Assembly: GCF_014898055.3 (NCBI RefSeq)
Contig: NW_023601433.1
Span: 18,899,641 to 18,963,640 of the forward strand
Direction of reading: 5' to 3'
Source: Talpa occidentalis
Taxonomy: Eukaryota; Chordata; Mammalia; Eulipotyphla; Talpidae
DNA: 64,000 nucleotides
This document shows, piece by piece, positions 47,698-59,023 of this stretch (positions are counted from its first letter, which is position 1; every line of letters starts with the position of its first letter). A program made the position numbers and the translations under genes. The notes below the pieces were generated by a model, which saw only the letters and a program-made list of their open reading frames with translations, was not told the origin of the DNA and made no database searches.

Positions 47698-48677
47698 CCT
47701 CCCGGTGCCAAAGCGTGTCACCTTTTGGGAGCACAGTGACCCCGATTCCAAGGACAGCCTCCCGCAGCCTGAGGTTTCGGGGAATACCCCAAGGCCGGGT
47801 TATCCTGCGAAAGCAGGAAGTCCATAAGAGGGAACGGATGCCACCCTGGGCAAAAGGGTCACCTTTGCAGGTGTCTCTGAGCTGGTGGACGCCCAGAAGC
47901 ACACCACCTCCGCAGGGCCAGGCTCCCTGTTAAAGGATGCCGCGAAGGGTAGACCCTCTGCGCTAGGCCCGGTGCTGGAGGACGCCTGGGGGACACCAGC
48001 ACCTGTGGCCAGACCCAGCAGGAGGACACCAGGGAGCACAGCAGCACCTTGTGTCAGTCCTCCAGCTGGAGGACGCTGGGGAGCACAGCAGCACCACTGA
48101 GCAGGCCCCCAGCTGGAAGAGGGACCAGAAAAGCAGGGCCAACACAATCTGTCCAGCTCCCCAGCCCTGCAGCACCACCCTAAGACCTCCCCCAAGACGT
48201 GGCTGGTCTTCCAGTGCAGTGGCCCCTTCAGCAATCATCAGGGCCAGAGATAGGGTATTAGATATTATCCTAGAATTTTGTTGCTGCTGTTCAGCATTCG
48301 AATTGCAGAGCAACAAAGACTAAAAATAGCACCAAACCAGACAAAAGCCTCCCCACCCCCAAAGCACAACCACTCAGTGGCCATGGTGAACAGGAGTACA
48401 CCAGGGAAGGTTGAGGCTCTGGAGAGGCTCAGGACTGGGTCCAGTCACAGGAGCCAGGAGGAGCGTGAGACCCACGGGACTGCAGCACAGAAATCTGGGC
48501 AAAACTGATGGTCCCTGGAGCAACAGATGTCCCTGGAGCAGAGCAGGTGAAGGGCCAGGAGGTCCAAGGATCAGGGGAAACACCTAGAGGGAAGCAGAGT
48601 GGGTGAGATGGTAGGGTGTGGAGGGGCTGGGGAGAGCTGAGCAGTACAGGGCCCAGAAGGGATATGAGGCTGTGTGG
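47698..48677 (+). pseudogene. SMOK-like tail relic (third copy)
   Basis: Aligns with the C-terminal tail and 3' region of the relic at 49566-50600 and more weakly with the left-arm SMOK tail (repeated LEDAWG-type units, SSTT followed by a Pro-rich segment). The kinase and UBA parts are absent. No long clean frame. It runs into the 100-N gap after GAGGCTGTGTGG, a string also found at the equivalent point of the next copy. Confidence 0.65.
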
Positions 48678-48777
48678 NNNNNNNNNNNNNNNNNNNNNNN
48701 NNNNNNNNNNNNNNNNNNNNNNNNNNNNNNNNNNNNNNNNNNNNNNNNNNNNNNNNNNNNNNNNNNNNNNNNNNNNN
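48678..48777. other. Assembly gap (100 N)
   Basis: Exactly 100 N, between the two direct SMOK relics. Confidence 0.99.
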
Positions 48778-50330
48778 GAAAACACAGGGAAATAGAAATT
48801 TATACACATAGTATTTTAGTTAGTTAGTATGCTAGTAAAGAGAGTGATGTTAGTATTGCTGTTGAGTTAAGTTACCATTGTCAGTATTTAGTGAGGTTTA
48901 GTGAATACTTGAGTGCTATCATACTAGTACATTTATTAATATCGTAGGAGAGTCAGTTGTCAGTGGAGTAGCGCAAGGCATGAGCACAGTCAGGGCTGGT
49001 GAGTTCTGACCCGAGGGGAAAAGTCAGCTGGCAGACTTCGGAATCAGCGTCCAGGGCTTCAACCGGGCACTGAGCACATGCTGCTGTCGCCCAGAACACA
49101 GGAACCCGTGGTCTACCTTGCCAGAGTACAAAGGCCCAAGGTGGATGTGGGAGCCTGGGCATCATGCCCTACCAAATGGTGACGGCACACTGCCCTTCAG
49201 GGCCCAGCCTCAGGGCGATCAGGGAGAGCGCGTCCTGGGTGGGAACGTCCTACCTCACGGTCCAGGGCGGGACCTCTGGCCAAAATGCTGGCACGGGACC
49301 CCTGGAGGCTCCGCCCCTGGAGAGCATCCAGCAGCACGCCTGGTAGCAGAAACGAGCAAGGGACTCCTGCCCTTCAGCGAGCCGTCACTCTGCCCCCAGG
49401 ACCCAGCCATAACCAAAGGTATGGAGCGCCTGGGCTACCAGAGGCAGGAAATTCGGGAGGACATTGACGCTAACAAGTAGGATGAGGTCATGACCACCTA
49501 TCTGATCCTCCGCTCCAGGAAGCAGGAGGGGGAGGAGGACTATGAGGAGGGGGGGATCGGCCAAGGCGCGTCACTTTCCAGGTGCCGAAGTGCGTTAACT
49601 TCCGGGAGCCTGGTGACCCGAGTTTTCAGGGAATACACCAAGCCAGTTATCCTGTGAAAGCACCCAGTGCAAAAGAGCGGAAAGGATGCCCACCCGCCCC
49701 CCTCCCGCAGCCTGAAGTTTTTGGGAATGCCCGAAGGCCAGGTATCCTGCGAAAGCTGGAAGTCCAAAAGAGGGAAAGGATGCCACCCCGGGCAACAGGG
49801 TCATCTCTGCCAGGTCCCTGAGCTGGAGGACACCCAGAAGCACACCAAAGCCACAGGGCCAGGCCCCCTACTAGAGGACACCCCAAAGGGCAGACCCTCC
49901 ATGCTAGGCCCAGAGCTGGAGGACGCCTGGGGGGGACACCAGCACCTCTGTGGCCGGACCCCATCAGGAGGATGCCGGGGAGCACAGCAGCACCTCGGTG
50001 TCAGTCCTCCAGCTGGAGGACGCTGGAGCACGCGCAGCACCACTGAGATAGGCCCCCAGCTGGAGAGGGACCAGGAACGCAGGGCCAACACAATATGTCC
50101 AGCTCCCTAGCCCTGCAGCACCACCCTAAGACCTCCCCCAAGACGTGGCTGGCCTTCCAGTGCAGTGGCCCCTTCAGCAATCATCACGGCCGGAGATAGA
50201 GTATTCGAAATTATCCTGGAATTTTGTTGCTGCTGTGCAGCATTGGAACTGGAGAGCAACAAAGATTGAAAATAGCGCCATAGCTGGCAGAAGACACCCA
50301 CCCCCAAAGCACTACCACTCAGTGGCCATG
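48778..50330 (+). pseudogene. SMOK-like relic with leader, C-lobe, UBA and tail (fourth copy)
   Basis: The leader (48778-48960) has TAGTTAGTTAGTATGCTAGTA repeats, as in the other SMOK leaders. It is fused to a kinase C-lobe starting near the DFG (about 49033), so the ATP-binding N-lobe is deleted. C-lobe fragments are readable in alternating frames: a SLG(I/V)xxYQMVT segment near 49155, RERVLGG and LPHG near 49235, and LESIQQHAW near 49320. The UBA (GMERLGYQRQEIREDID, then DEVMTTYLILRSRKQ) is at 49420-49515 with a TAG at 49478-49480. The repeat-bearing tail follows to about 50330. A non-functional member of the same family as the inverted-repeat copies, but more diverged. Confidence 0.72.
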
Positions 50331-51779
50331 GGGAACAGGAGTACACCAGGGAAGGTTGAGGCTCTGGAGAGGCCCAGAGGCTGGGCCCAGTCAGAGGGGC
50401 CAGGAGCAGCATGAGACTCACAGGACTGCAGCACAGAAGTCTGGGCAGCACAGATGTCCCTGGAGCACAGACGTCCCTGGAGCAGAGCATGTGAAGGGCC
50501 AGGCGGGCAACAAAACTTGTGAAGCACCTGGAGGGGAGAAGAGTGGGTGAGGGGTATGGTGTGGAAGGGTTGGGGAGAGGTGAGCAGGTACAGGACCAGG
50601 CGAGGGTGTGGGGCTGTGTGGGCAGAGCCTCCAGTGGCCCCAGGGCCAGAGGCGGGGAACCCTGGACCTCTCTCGCCCATCTTAGGTTCTGCCCCCTTGG
50701 TAGGAGAGACCTGCTGCTCAACCTCGGGCACACGGATGGTGCAGAGGATGCAGGAGCTCTTTAAAAGGCTTGGCCCCAGGTGGTAAAACGTGCAGATTGC
50801 AAGTAGCAGATAGAGAGGCTCTCTAGCTCCCCTTAAGAAAGACTCGGGGACCAGTATATTAGAATCCAAACGGGACTCTCCAAGGTGGGCAGAGGTTATT
50901 CACAGAGCAGCCCTACTCCACCACAACCTGCTCAGCTGGAAAATCCGCACATCTTCCTGCTCCTCGAAGCCTAGGCTATGATCAATCTCAGTCCCCCAGT
51001 GAGCACAACTAGGTGTCCAGTGTCCCCTGGGCCGAAGCTGCAGCTTGTCATGGAGTACGTGCAGGAGGGATTTTGCAGCTTGGGATTCTTACACAGTGTC
51101 AGCCCAGCTGGAATTTCTCCTTTTAAAAATCCTCTCCAGATGGCCACCCACCCCTCCTCCTCCCTGGATTCAAACCCCACAGTGTGACATTAGCCAAATT
51201 GGGAAACATTAATATCACCCAACAGATGCACGCTTGGGACACCAGTCTCTGCCAATTAAATCACTGGGTACAGGAACGAAAAGCTACAGGGGCTATCTAC
51301 CTTAAATTTGTGCTTTTTCATCATTGTTTAGATGGTGTTCAATTCTCTTCTAAAACTAAGGTTTAGCTAAGTCTGGTAAATGCAAGTGAGGTGAGGTATG
51401 TGTGTTTGAAAAAAGAAATGTATGGAGAGGGATATTCTGAGGGCCTTAAGATAATGTAAAGCAGGATGAGTAAAATGAAATGGCATAAGAAAGAAAGCAA
51501 AATAAAGTGTTGAATGTCTGAGAGGAGATTTTGGTGAGAATCTGTGTGTACTCAGGTGTCTCCCCCTCTTTCAACACATTCATGAGCTTGCTCATCTGAC
51601 CAGCAAAGCCCCCTCTGATCGAAACTTTGTCAGCCGAAGCTGGGGCCAGTGCAACCAAACGTGGACAAGCTCTCCTTACTGCCATGGATGCTGCCCCTAG
51701 TAGGCCCAGTGATCATGATTAAGCTTTTCTTTGTTTCTACACCCCGTTTTTTCTGCTTTATCCATACAACGCTCTCTGA
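50331..51779. other. SMOK 3' flank and unclassified sequence
   Basis: 50331-50600 is still shared with the third copy. 50600-51640 has no recognised gene. 51640-51779 may already be retroviral. Confidence 0.35.
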
Positions 51780-53940
51780 GATGAGCCTTCTCTCTCCCAG
51801 ACCCGGGAAAGCCATTCCTGTTATGGACAGATGAGCAACAGGGCATTGCTCTAGGGATTCTGGACCAACCTGGGCCAGTCCAGCAAACAGTTGCTTATTT
51901 CTCTAAAAAAATGGATCCCACTGTAAGAGGATGGCAGCCCTGCCTGCGTGCACTTGTGGCAGCTGCTTGTCTCGCTAGACAGGCCTTAAAACCCACAGGG
52001 GCCAACCTGTAAACGTTAGTTCTCCACCTAGGCTCCAGGACCTGCTCATTCAACAGGCTCTCTCCCCTCCATCACCTTCTTGTCTGTTAGATTCTACTCT
52101 CTTTGTCAAAGACCCTCTTATCTCAACTCCCTCTGCCAATCCTCAACTCTCAATCATGCCAGGCCTCAAGGGTGTCCCACTCCCTAACGCAGATAACACC
52201 CACTTCTTACTATGGTGGACACCATCACCAGTCGGACAATGGACTCGCCTTTATCTCAAAGATTACTCCACAGGTCTCCTCCCTGGGCATCACATGGAAA
52301 CTACACATTCCCTCCGGACCGCAATCCTCTGGTAAGATAGATCGGGTGAATGGTCTTAGCAGAGATCACCTAACCAAACTCTCCACGGAGCTGCGTAAAT
52401 CCTGGGTAGAGCTGCTCACACAGGCTTTAGAGCACCTCCGATCCACTCCCTGTGGCCCCTTGTTCCTGAACCCGCCTTGAACGGATGTATGGCAGACCTC
52501 TTCTTACTAACCATGAACTCCCCGTCCAACCGACACATTGGCTGGATATTTTCATACTTCTCTTTGCTCAGACAGCTGCTCCAAGAATACACAGACTGTT
52601 GTCTGCCACAACCTGTGCTTCTGTCCCCTGATGCACCTGTCAACCTGCTGTGCCCTGGAGACCAGGTTCTTCTGAAAGCCATCTCTCCAAAACAACTTCT
52701 GCCAAAGTGGATGGGTCCACACATGATCATCCTGACAACACCAACAGCTGTCAAGGTCTTGGGCAACACGTCCTGGCATCAGCTGTCCAGGGTCAAACTG
52801 GTCCCTGTGGACAAGCAGTATGTATGCGAGCACATGGGCCCAACTCGGATACACATCACTGCGCCCCTGGTCCACATCCCACTCAGCCTATAAAGTAGAG
52901 GCCCTCTGATTCACCACCTTCCTCTGTATTTTTTTTTAAGATTTATTTATGCAAGCACTGGGTACAGTCAGAAGCACAGGAGGGTGAGAGAACTCACCAG
53001 AGACAAAGCGAAAAGCTGAACAGGCAGACTTGACGAAGCACATTGCTGAGGGGAGCAGTGGGCGGCAGGAGAGGTCTGCCCGCCTTGTGGGACCCTCGCC
53101 TTGAGGCCAGGAATTGAACCGGTGCTGTAGAAGCTGCGGGCAGCTTGGCAACCCAGCGCTCAACCGTCCACCTCTGCACCTCCTGGGAGGCTCCTCTCCT
53201 TCCTCTGTTTCTAATCCCATCTCTTCAAGCCACTTCCCTTTTTTCTGTCTATGCCTGGCAATTTCAGATCAACACAGCCTCGGGCAAAGTATTACCACTC
53301 ATAGGGCCTCTTATCCTAATCTCCTAATTTTTTTTCTTTTTGCCCCATGCTTACTCTGTTTCATCCAACACCGGATCCAAGATCTGTCCCATACCACCTT
53401 TAACCAACTCCTTCTCCACCCATATCCTCGCGTCCCTGCAAAGACTATCTCATAACCAGCCCTGAGCCCCCACCCTGGTCTTCGCCGCTGTCCAGCAGAA
53501 AGTAGCCAAAGAAAGAACCATTGGCCCTTTTCAACAAAAGGCTGGTATGAAAGGTTGATGCAGGGACCAGGAAGGAGGAAGCCCACATACAAACAACAAG
53601 ATGGTCCTGACACCAGTATCCCTGATTCCATCAAACCGAACTGAAGCCATAAGCAGGAGAAAACAATTCGGCTCCACGAAAAAAAAAAAAAAAATCTTTG
53701 TTCCCCCTAAACCTGTTTCCCCCCCCCGCCAACCCAGTTTTCCTGCCTAACCTCTCCTCACCCTATAAAATGACATCTCCCCCCACAACGGGCACGACTT
53801 CAGGGACCCCCCCCCTTCTTGGGACCCTGAAGCTCGCCCGGGGTGCAATGAATTTTCCCTTCCTTTGAGAAAGTTTAGCTTGGCTCCCCCTTTCTTTACT
53901 GAGCCAAACTGTTACAGGGCAACCCTGGTATAAAAAGGGT
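51780..53940 (+). pseudogene. Degenerate class I (gamma-like) endogenous retrovirus, pol 3' part to LTR
   Basis: Decayed provirus remnant. 51790-52010 reads as an RNase H domain start (WTDEQQG, then AYFSKKMDP). 52080-52890 covers the integrase core (SDNGLAFIS near 52234) and its C-terminal GPY/F-like module. A short env-like hydrophobic segment is at about 53270-53330. gag, protease and most of RT and env are missing, and stops and frameshifts occur throughout. A SINE splits it at 52928-53197. The region from about 53530, with a CCCTATAAAATG box (53760) and C-rich R/U5-like sequence, is probably the 3' LTR. Its exact ends are uncertain. Confidence 0.7.
52928..53197 (-). mobile_element. tRNA-derived SINE (younger subfamily) in the class I ERV
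   Basis: T-tail at 52928, GCACTGGGTACAGTCAGAAGC, degenerate head. Target-site duplication CCTTCCTCTGT (52917-52927 and 53198-53208). Confidence 0.92.
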
Positions 53941-53954
53941 TGTCTGACTGTTTC

Positions 53955-54680
53955 CCGATTCTGGTGGAGTGTTTCGGATTCTGGTGGAGCTGCAAGGACA
54001 CGGCCGGTTCTGAAATGGGAAGAGTTGGGGGTCCTGGAGGGCAGCATCCTGGTGGTGAGATGCTCTGTGAGGATTCAGAGAAGCAGGTCTCAGAAGAGAG
54101 GAGACTCGGGGGAATGCCCTGGGTGTGAGGTTTCCAGCTTTGCTCCCCAGAATCCCTCTCTCTAGCCTCTGGATAACAAAACCTGGGGAAACAGGAAAGT
54201 AGATTGTTTTTTCCTTTTACAACCTATTTAGTATTGAGGACATTAAAAAATATATACCATTTAATGAATACTGTTAAATTTACAGAAAAGTTGCAAAGAT
54301 AGTACAGTTCTTATTTATCCCACACCATTTCCTCTTTAACATCTTACATGAATTTTTTTTGGTATTTTTTATTACAGCTAATGAAGCAATATTGACACAA
54401 TTACCAAACTCCGTGCTTAATTTCATTAGTTTTTCCTAATGTACATTTTATGTTCCATAATCCAAATTGCCTCATTCAGTTACAGCCAGTTCTCTTTGAT
54501 GTGCATCTTGCTGACTGTTTCTCTAACTTTGCTTGTTTTTATAGCATTGACATTGGTGAGGAGTGATATTTTGGAGAGGTGTTGGGGTCACAGTTGTAGT
54601 TCTTGGGTCACGTCTGAGAAAAGTTTCACCAGATTCCCCCTTTCACATACACAGTGAGTTTCCCCACAAGACAGAGACTT
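53955..54680 (-). repeat. Third, diverged copy of block B
   Basis: Same orientation as B-inverse, aligning from GATTCTGGTGGAGC (41040 in B-inverse) through the GAGATGCTCTGTGAGGA segment and the LINE-1-like 3' UTR part (ACCATTTAATGAATACTG). It is clearly more diverged than B versus B-inverse. It starts right after the retroviral LTR. Confidence 0.8.
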
Positions 54681-54719
54681 TTAGTCTCTGCCAAAGAGAA
54701 GTTTTATTATTTCTTTTTT

Positions 54720-55345
54720 TAAAAAAAGGGAAAGAGTCAGAACCCTGCTACCTCCTCCACCCACTGAGTAGGCACTCTCTGACCAACGGAAAGAAGGAAA
54801 AAAAAAAAAAACAGCAAGAACAAACTACAGATCAAGTGGGACACTGAGTAGAGAGGAACAATTTCAGGCACCGCACCCCACAAATGGGAACTGTGGAGAA
54901 CGGTGATGAAATCACCACAGAGGTGATAGAGTGGCTCCGGGCGCCATCAGAGGAAGACTAGGACTCCACGGAGAACTACAAATAGCCTAAGGCCAGCCGA
55001 GAATCACTGGGAAAAAGCAAAGGTCAGCAAGGACAGGTCTCTGGTGCCCCCTCATGACCAGAACAAAATCACCAACTAACTGATTCCCTGTTGGAACTAA
55101 GTAAATACAGAGGGAGGGAACTGTAAGGGACAGTGCCCAGCAACACAGCATCAACACTCTGGTGAAGTTTTGGCCTACCAGTGCTAGTCTCAGTCTGGTG
55201 AACAGTTTCCGACACCCCTAGAGGAGCACTCCAAAGAGATGCTCGCCAACACCAATGGCACAACGTCTCAATGCATAGAACTAAATAGAAAGAAATCAAC
55301 AGGGAGAAGAAAACATACACAGGGGACGCAAGGCTTCTCATTCAG
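54720..55345 (+). mobile_element. LINE-1 5' UTR and ORF1-start fragment
   Basis: Aligns with about 5265-6420 of the full-length element with internal deletions (CACTGAGTAGGCACTCTCTGACC, GAACAATTTCAGGCACCGCACCCCA, then the ORF1 start near 55240). ORF2 and the 3' end are missing. Confidence 0.7.
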
Positions 55346-55699
55346 GCTCAGTTGTCTGGAGCACCCAGAACAACTCAGATTTATGGAGACAGACCACCTC
55401 CTAGGTTAGTTACAAAACAGTGGATTATACTTTTGTTCCTTAGTATTCAGCATTATTCTGGCACACATGCACAGCCAAGGTTCTGTGGTATCAGATTATT
55501 CTGTTCTATCTTCTAATCTAGTTTCTCTCACAGGCCTGGTTTTGCTGACACAACATCCTGATCTGTGATCTGTAGGAGGGCCAATCTTCTGACCTGGGCT
55601 GATCCATCTTTTAGCCACGCCCAGTCTTTCAGCCATGATCGTGATAGTTTCCTTGCCTCAACACTTTATGCCATAGGGGTCTCCACATCTCCCCCCCTT

Positions 55700-55968
55700 T
55701 TAAAAAAAAAAAAAAGATTTATTTATTTATGCATTCAAGAACTGGGGTACAGGCCAGACGTGTGGGGGAATGAGACAATTCACCAGAGTGGAGAACAGAA
55801 CAGGTGGACTAATGGAAATACACTGCTGAGGGGAGCAGCGGGGTGTCTGGAGAGGTCTGCTGTGCCATGTGGGTAACCCCCTGGGTGGAGATCAAACTCG
55901 TGTTCACTGGCATTGGACAGCTTCATAGGTTGCGTCTCAACCCCTTGCACCAGCAGGGAGGTCCCCTT
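55700..55968 (-). mobile_element. tRNA-derived SINE (older subfamily)
   Basis: A-run/T-rich tail, TTATGCATTCAAGAACTGGGG, head ending CAGCAGGGAGGTCCC. It interrupts the retroviral polypurine tract. Confidence 0.88.
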
Positions 55969-56786
55969 TTTTTTTGTTTTGTTTTTTAGTGTAGCCTTGA
56001 CAATGACTATGGCAGCAACATTCAGTTGTTTTCACTCCCACATGCTTCTTCCTTTACTTTTGTAGAAGAGGATTTAAAGTAACAGATATGCAAAAATAAG
56101 GATTAGTGCAATTAACATGAAGATAATTTCCAAAGCTTTTACATAGTTCAGTTTATTTAAATTGGCTAAACCCCATCATTAAATTTACAACATATTTCCC
56201 TCCTACTGCTGATATGCATTTAACAAATGTCCCCTGTGTATTTTGTTGCAAGTGTTGCATTTGCTCAGACATATTTACATTTCCTTGAAATTGTAGCTTA
56301 ATATGTTTCCATGTAGCCTGAGTCTGATTATATACAAATGGAGTTACACAGATGGATGTACAGGTCCAGTCACAAGGCTAAGACAGTTGGGTCTGTACAG
56401 TTTTTAGCTGATCTCTTGACAATTTTACCGTCTGTTGTCCTTATAGTTTGTCTCTAAGGTCCGTGACATCAGAATAGGAGTTTGGTAGAACAGTGTCACA
56501 ACAAAACACAACAGAGTTGGTGGTGTCTAGGGGGCTTGTTGATGTCCATCATGTCAGCGTACAGCAGCCTGAAGGGCATCGAGTCTTGATCTGAGGTTCC
56601 GGAGAACAGCACAGTCAGTGGGAAGGGTCCTCGTTTCTCCTGTCGGCCTACATAGGTGGCATCCCAGGTGCCAGCTAGATGGCTAATGGCTGGAGCTCTG
56701 GAATAAGATGGGTCCTTTTCTGCTGGAATCCAAAGTGGTCCTGTAGGTAATGAAACAGTAACATACCCTCTCCCCCATGTTCAGTG

Positions 56787-57068
56787 TTTTTTTTAAATAT
56801 TTATTTATTTATGCATACAAGAGCTGGAATAACGGCCAGAGGTGTGGGTGTGTGTGTGTGAGAGAGAGGATTCACCAGAGACAGAGTGGGGAACAGAACA
56901 TGCAGATTGACCGGAGTACACCACTGAGGGGAACAGTGGGTGAGTCAGGAGAGGTCTGCTGCACCATGTAGGAAGCTCCCTGGCCGACCGGGGGATCCAG
57001 CTCCTGCTGCGGTGGCTGCAGACAGCTTCATAGGTTGTGCCTTTAGCCCTTGCGCCTCCAGGAGGGAC
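56787..57068 (-). mobile_element. tRNA-derived SINE (older subfamily)
   Basis: Flanked by the duplication CCATGTTCAGTGTTTT (upstream about 56775-56790, repeated at about 57070-57085). A short GTGTGTGTGTGAGAGAGAG run lies in the body. Confidence 0.92.
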
Positions 57069-57431
57069 CCCATGTTCAGTGTTTTAAGGTCCCAGCCAAG
57101 TTGGCCCTTGCGATGGACAGTAATCTATGACCAGGGGCCTAGGGCTTGGTGTTGCTGTCATAAAATGCTGCTCCACTGCCCTGAGGAAGTAGGGATGAGA
57201 TGTTGCTCAACAGTTGTTAGACCAAAGCAGTTGCAATTCAAGAATTTAAAAGTAAATAAAATGTTGTATATAAGTACCGATAGGCACATGTTTTCTTCTA
57301 GACACCCACTATTTTTTGTATTTTAAACCCCGATCTCAGGATTTTAGTATATGCTAGAGAATAACAATCAGCTGCCAGTGTTGTCCGTACGTGTCTAGTA
57401 TGATAGTCCTTCATTCCTGGAAATTACTCAG

Positions 57432-57652
57432 TCCATGGGGGTGGGGGTGAGAAGATTCACCAGAGAGAGTGGGGAGCAGAACAGGAAGGTCTACTGAAAT
57501 ACACTGCTGAGGGGAGCAGCAGGCAAGGCAGAAGAGGTCTGCAGTGCCATGTGGGTAGCTCCCTGGCCAGCCGGGTATCAAACTCATGCTTCAGTGGCTG
57601 GCAATAATTCGATAATGCTGTCTTTAACACCCTGCGCCACCAGGGAGGTCCG
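57432..57652 (-). mobile_element. tRNA-derived SINE, tail missing
   Basis: Body and head only (GAGAAGATTCACCAGAGAG to CCACCAGGGAGGTCC); the A-rich end is truncated. Confidence 0.82.
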
Positions 57653-58094
57653 GTTTAACTTTTCTAAAAACAAGTTTTCTCCACCTTGACCCAATTTTAT
57701 ACAATAGTACAGCAAAATATTTGCAATCTGAATATACTCTCAGACCAATTTACTTATTTTTGCATAAAATCACAAGGCAGAGTAACCAAACAGCAATTCC
57801 AGCTAACTTTGCTGGAATACTCCATATAAGATCAGAGTGAACTCTTGACATCTAGTCCGTGTAGGCTTCAGAAACAACGTTGGTTTCCACATGGAGTTTC
57901 CTATTCTCCAGGTTACCAGAACCTTTTTTTTTTTCCCCAGTTGTCGAGTCCTGCCAATGGAGGCAAGCTTCCTCACCCTCTTTGGATGTCTCTGGAACCC
58001 CACAAACAAAGCAGCAGGTTCTTTTTTCTTGCTTCAGGTCAAATTCAACTTTCACAAAGAATTCCTATAGAAGCCACAAAATGAAACATATCTA

Positions 58095-58327
58095 TAAGAG
58101 CTGGGGTACATGCCAGAAGCGCAAGGGGTGAGAGGATTCACCAGAGACAGAGTGGGGAACAGAACAGTCAGACTGATGAAATACATTGCTGAGGGGAGCA
58201 GCAGAGAGACAGGAGAGGTCTGCTAAACCATATGGGAAGCTCCCTGGCCAGAGATCGAACTTGTGATGCATGACAGCGGATAGCTTCATAGGTTGTGTCT
58301 TATGCCCTTGCGCCACGAGGGAGTCCT
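58095..58327 (-). mobile_element. tRNA-derived SINE (older subfamily)
   Basis: ATAAGAGCTGGGGTACATGCC to CGCCACGAGGGAGTCC; diverged head. Confidence 0.85.
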
Positions 58328-58702
58328 GCATCTAATATCAACAAGAAGGTGTGACTTTATGTGTTTCTCTACAAGGGATCAAAATTTTCTGAAAGATCTC
58401 TAGAATTTTAGAAGATTCTTTCTAAACCTTTTGTTTAGAAACTTTACCACATTCATCTATATCTCTTGTCTTTGTTTATCAATTGACCCACGATCGATCG
58501 ATTGATTGATCTACACATCCATCCCTCAATCATCAATCAGTCATCTATCTAGTGTTTTCTCTTTTCATTTTGTTTTCTTCTGTACATGCACAACAGCAGT
58601 TTTTATGTTGAATTTCCATTGGTTATGCTCAGTAATTACAATTTCATTTTATGTGTGTAATTAATTTGTATTATTGTCCTCAAAACTATGAGATTTTTCT
58701 TG
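58328..58702. other. AT-rich unique sequence
   Basis: No gene. A short GATCGATC/GATTGATT simple-repeat patch lies near 58492-58520. Confidence 0.4.
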
Positions 58703-59023
58703 GGCCTCCCCGGTGGCGCAGCGGTTGAGCGCTGGGTTTTGAAGCTGCCCGCGGCCTCTGTGGCACAGGTTCGATCCCCGGCTGCACCCCGGCCACTGGA
58801 GGAGGGTCCCACATGGTGCGCAGTCCTCTCCTGCTTCCCGCTGCTCCCCTCAGCAGTGTAATTCGGTCCTTCTGCCTGCTCTGCTCCCGGCTCTGGCTCT
58901 GGTGAATTATCTCACCCTCCCGCACTTCTGACTGTACCCAGTGCATGTATAAACAAAACAAAACAAACAAACAAACAAATAAATACATAAAACATGCCTC
59001 TATTAAAAAAATAATAATAAAAA
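58703..59023 (+). mobile_element. tRNA-derived SINE (younger subfamily) abutting the tandem array
   Basis: Near-consensus head GGGCCTCCCCGGTGGCGCAGCGG with B-box GGTTCGATCCCCGG. The tail has AAAC/AAAT repeats then AATAATAATAAAAA, and the tandem array begins directly after it. No target-site duplication can be found. Confidence 0.94.

Larger units (their letters stand above)
55346..58090 (-). pseudogene. Degenerate endogenous retrovirus, probably class II (beta-like), env and LTR
   Basis: On the minus strand a polypurine tract AAAAGGGGGGGAGATG (55690-55705) is followed by TGTGGAGACCCC, a typical class II LTR start. The LTR-like sequence continues to about 55350. Upstream on the same strand, about 56110-56060 encodes a hydrophobic transmembrane-like stretch, and 56750-56500 resembles env surface-subunit sequence in a short open frame. 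Four SINEs (55700, 56785, 57432, 58095) cut it up, and many stops are present. gag-pol was not seen. Class assignment rests on the tract and LTR start and is tentative. Confidence 0.5.
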
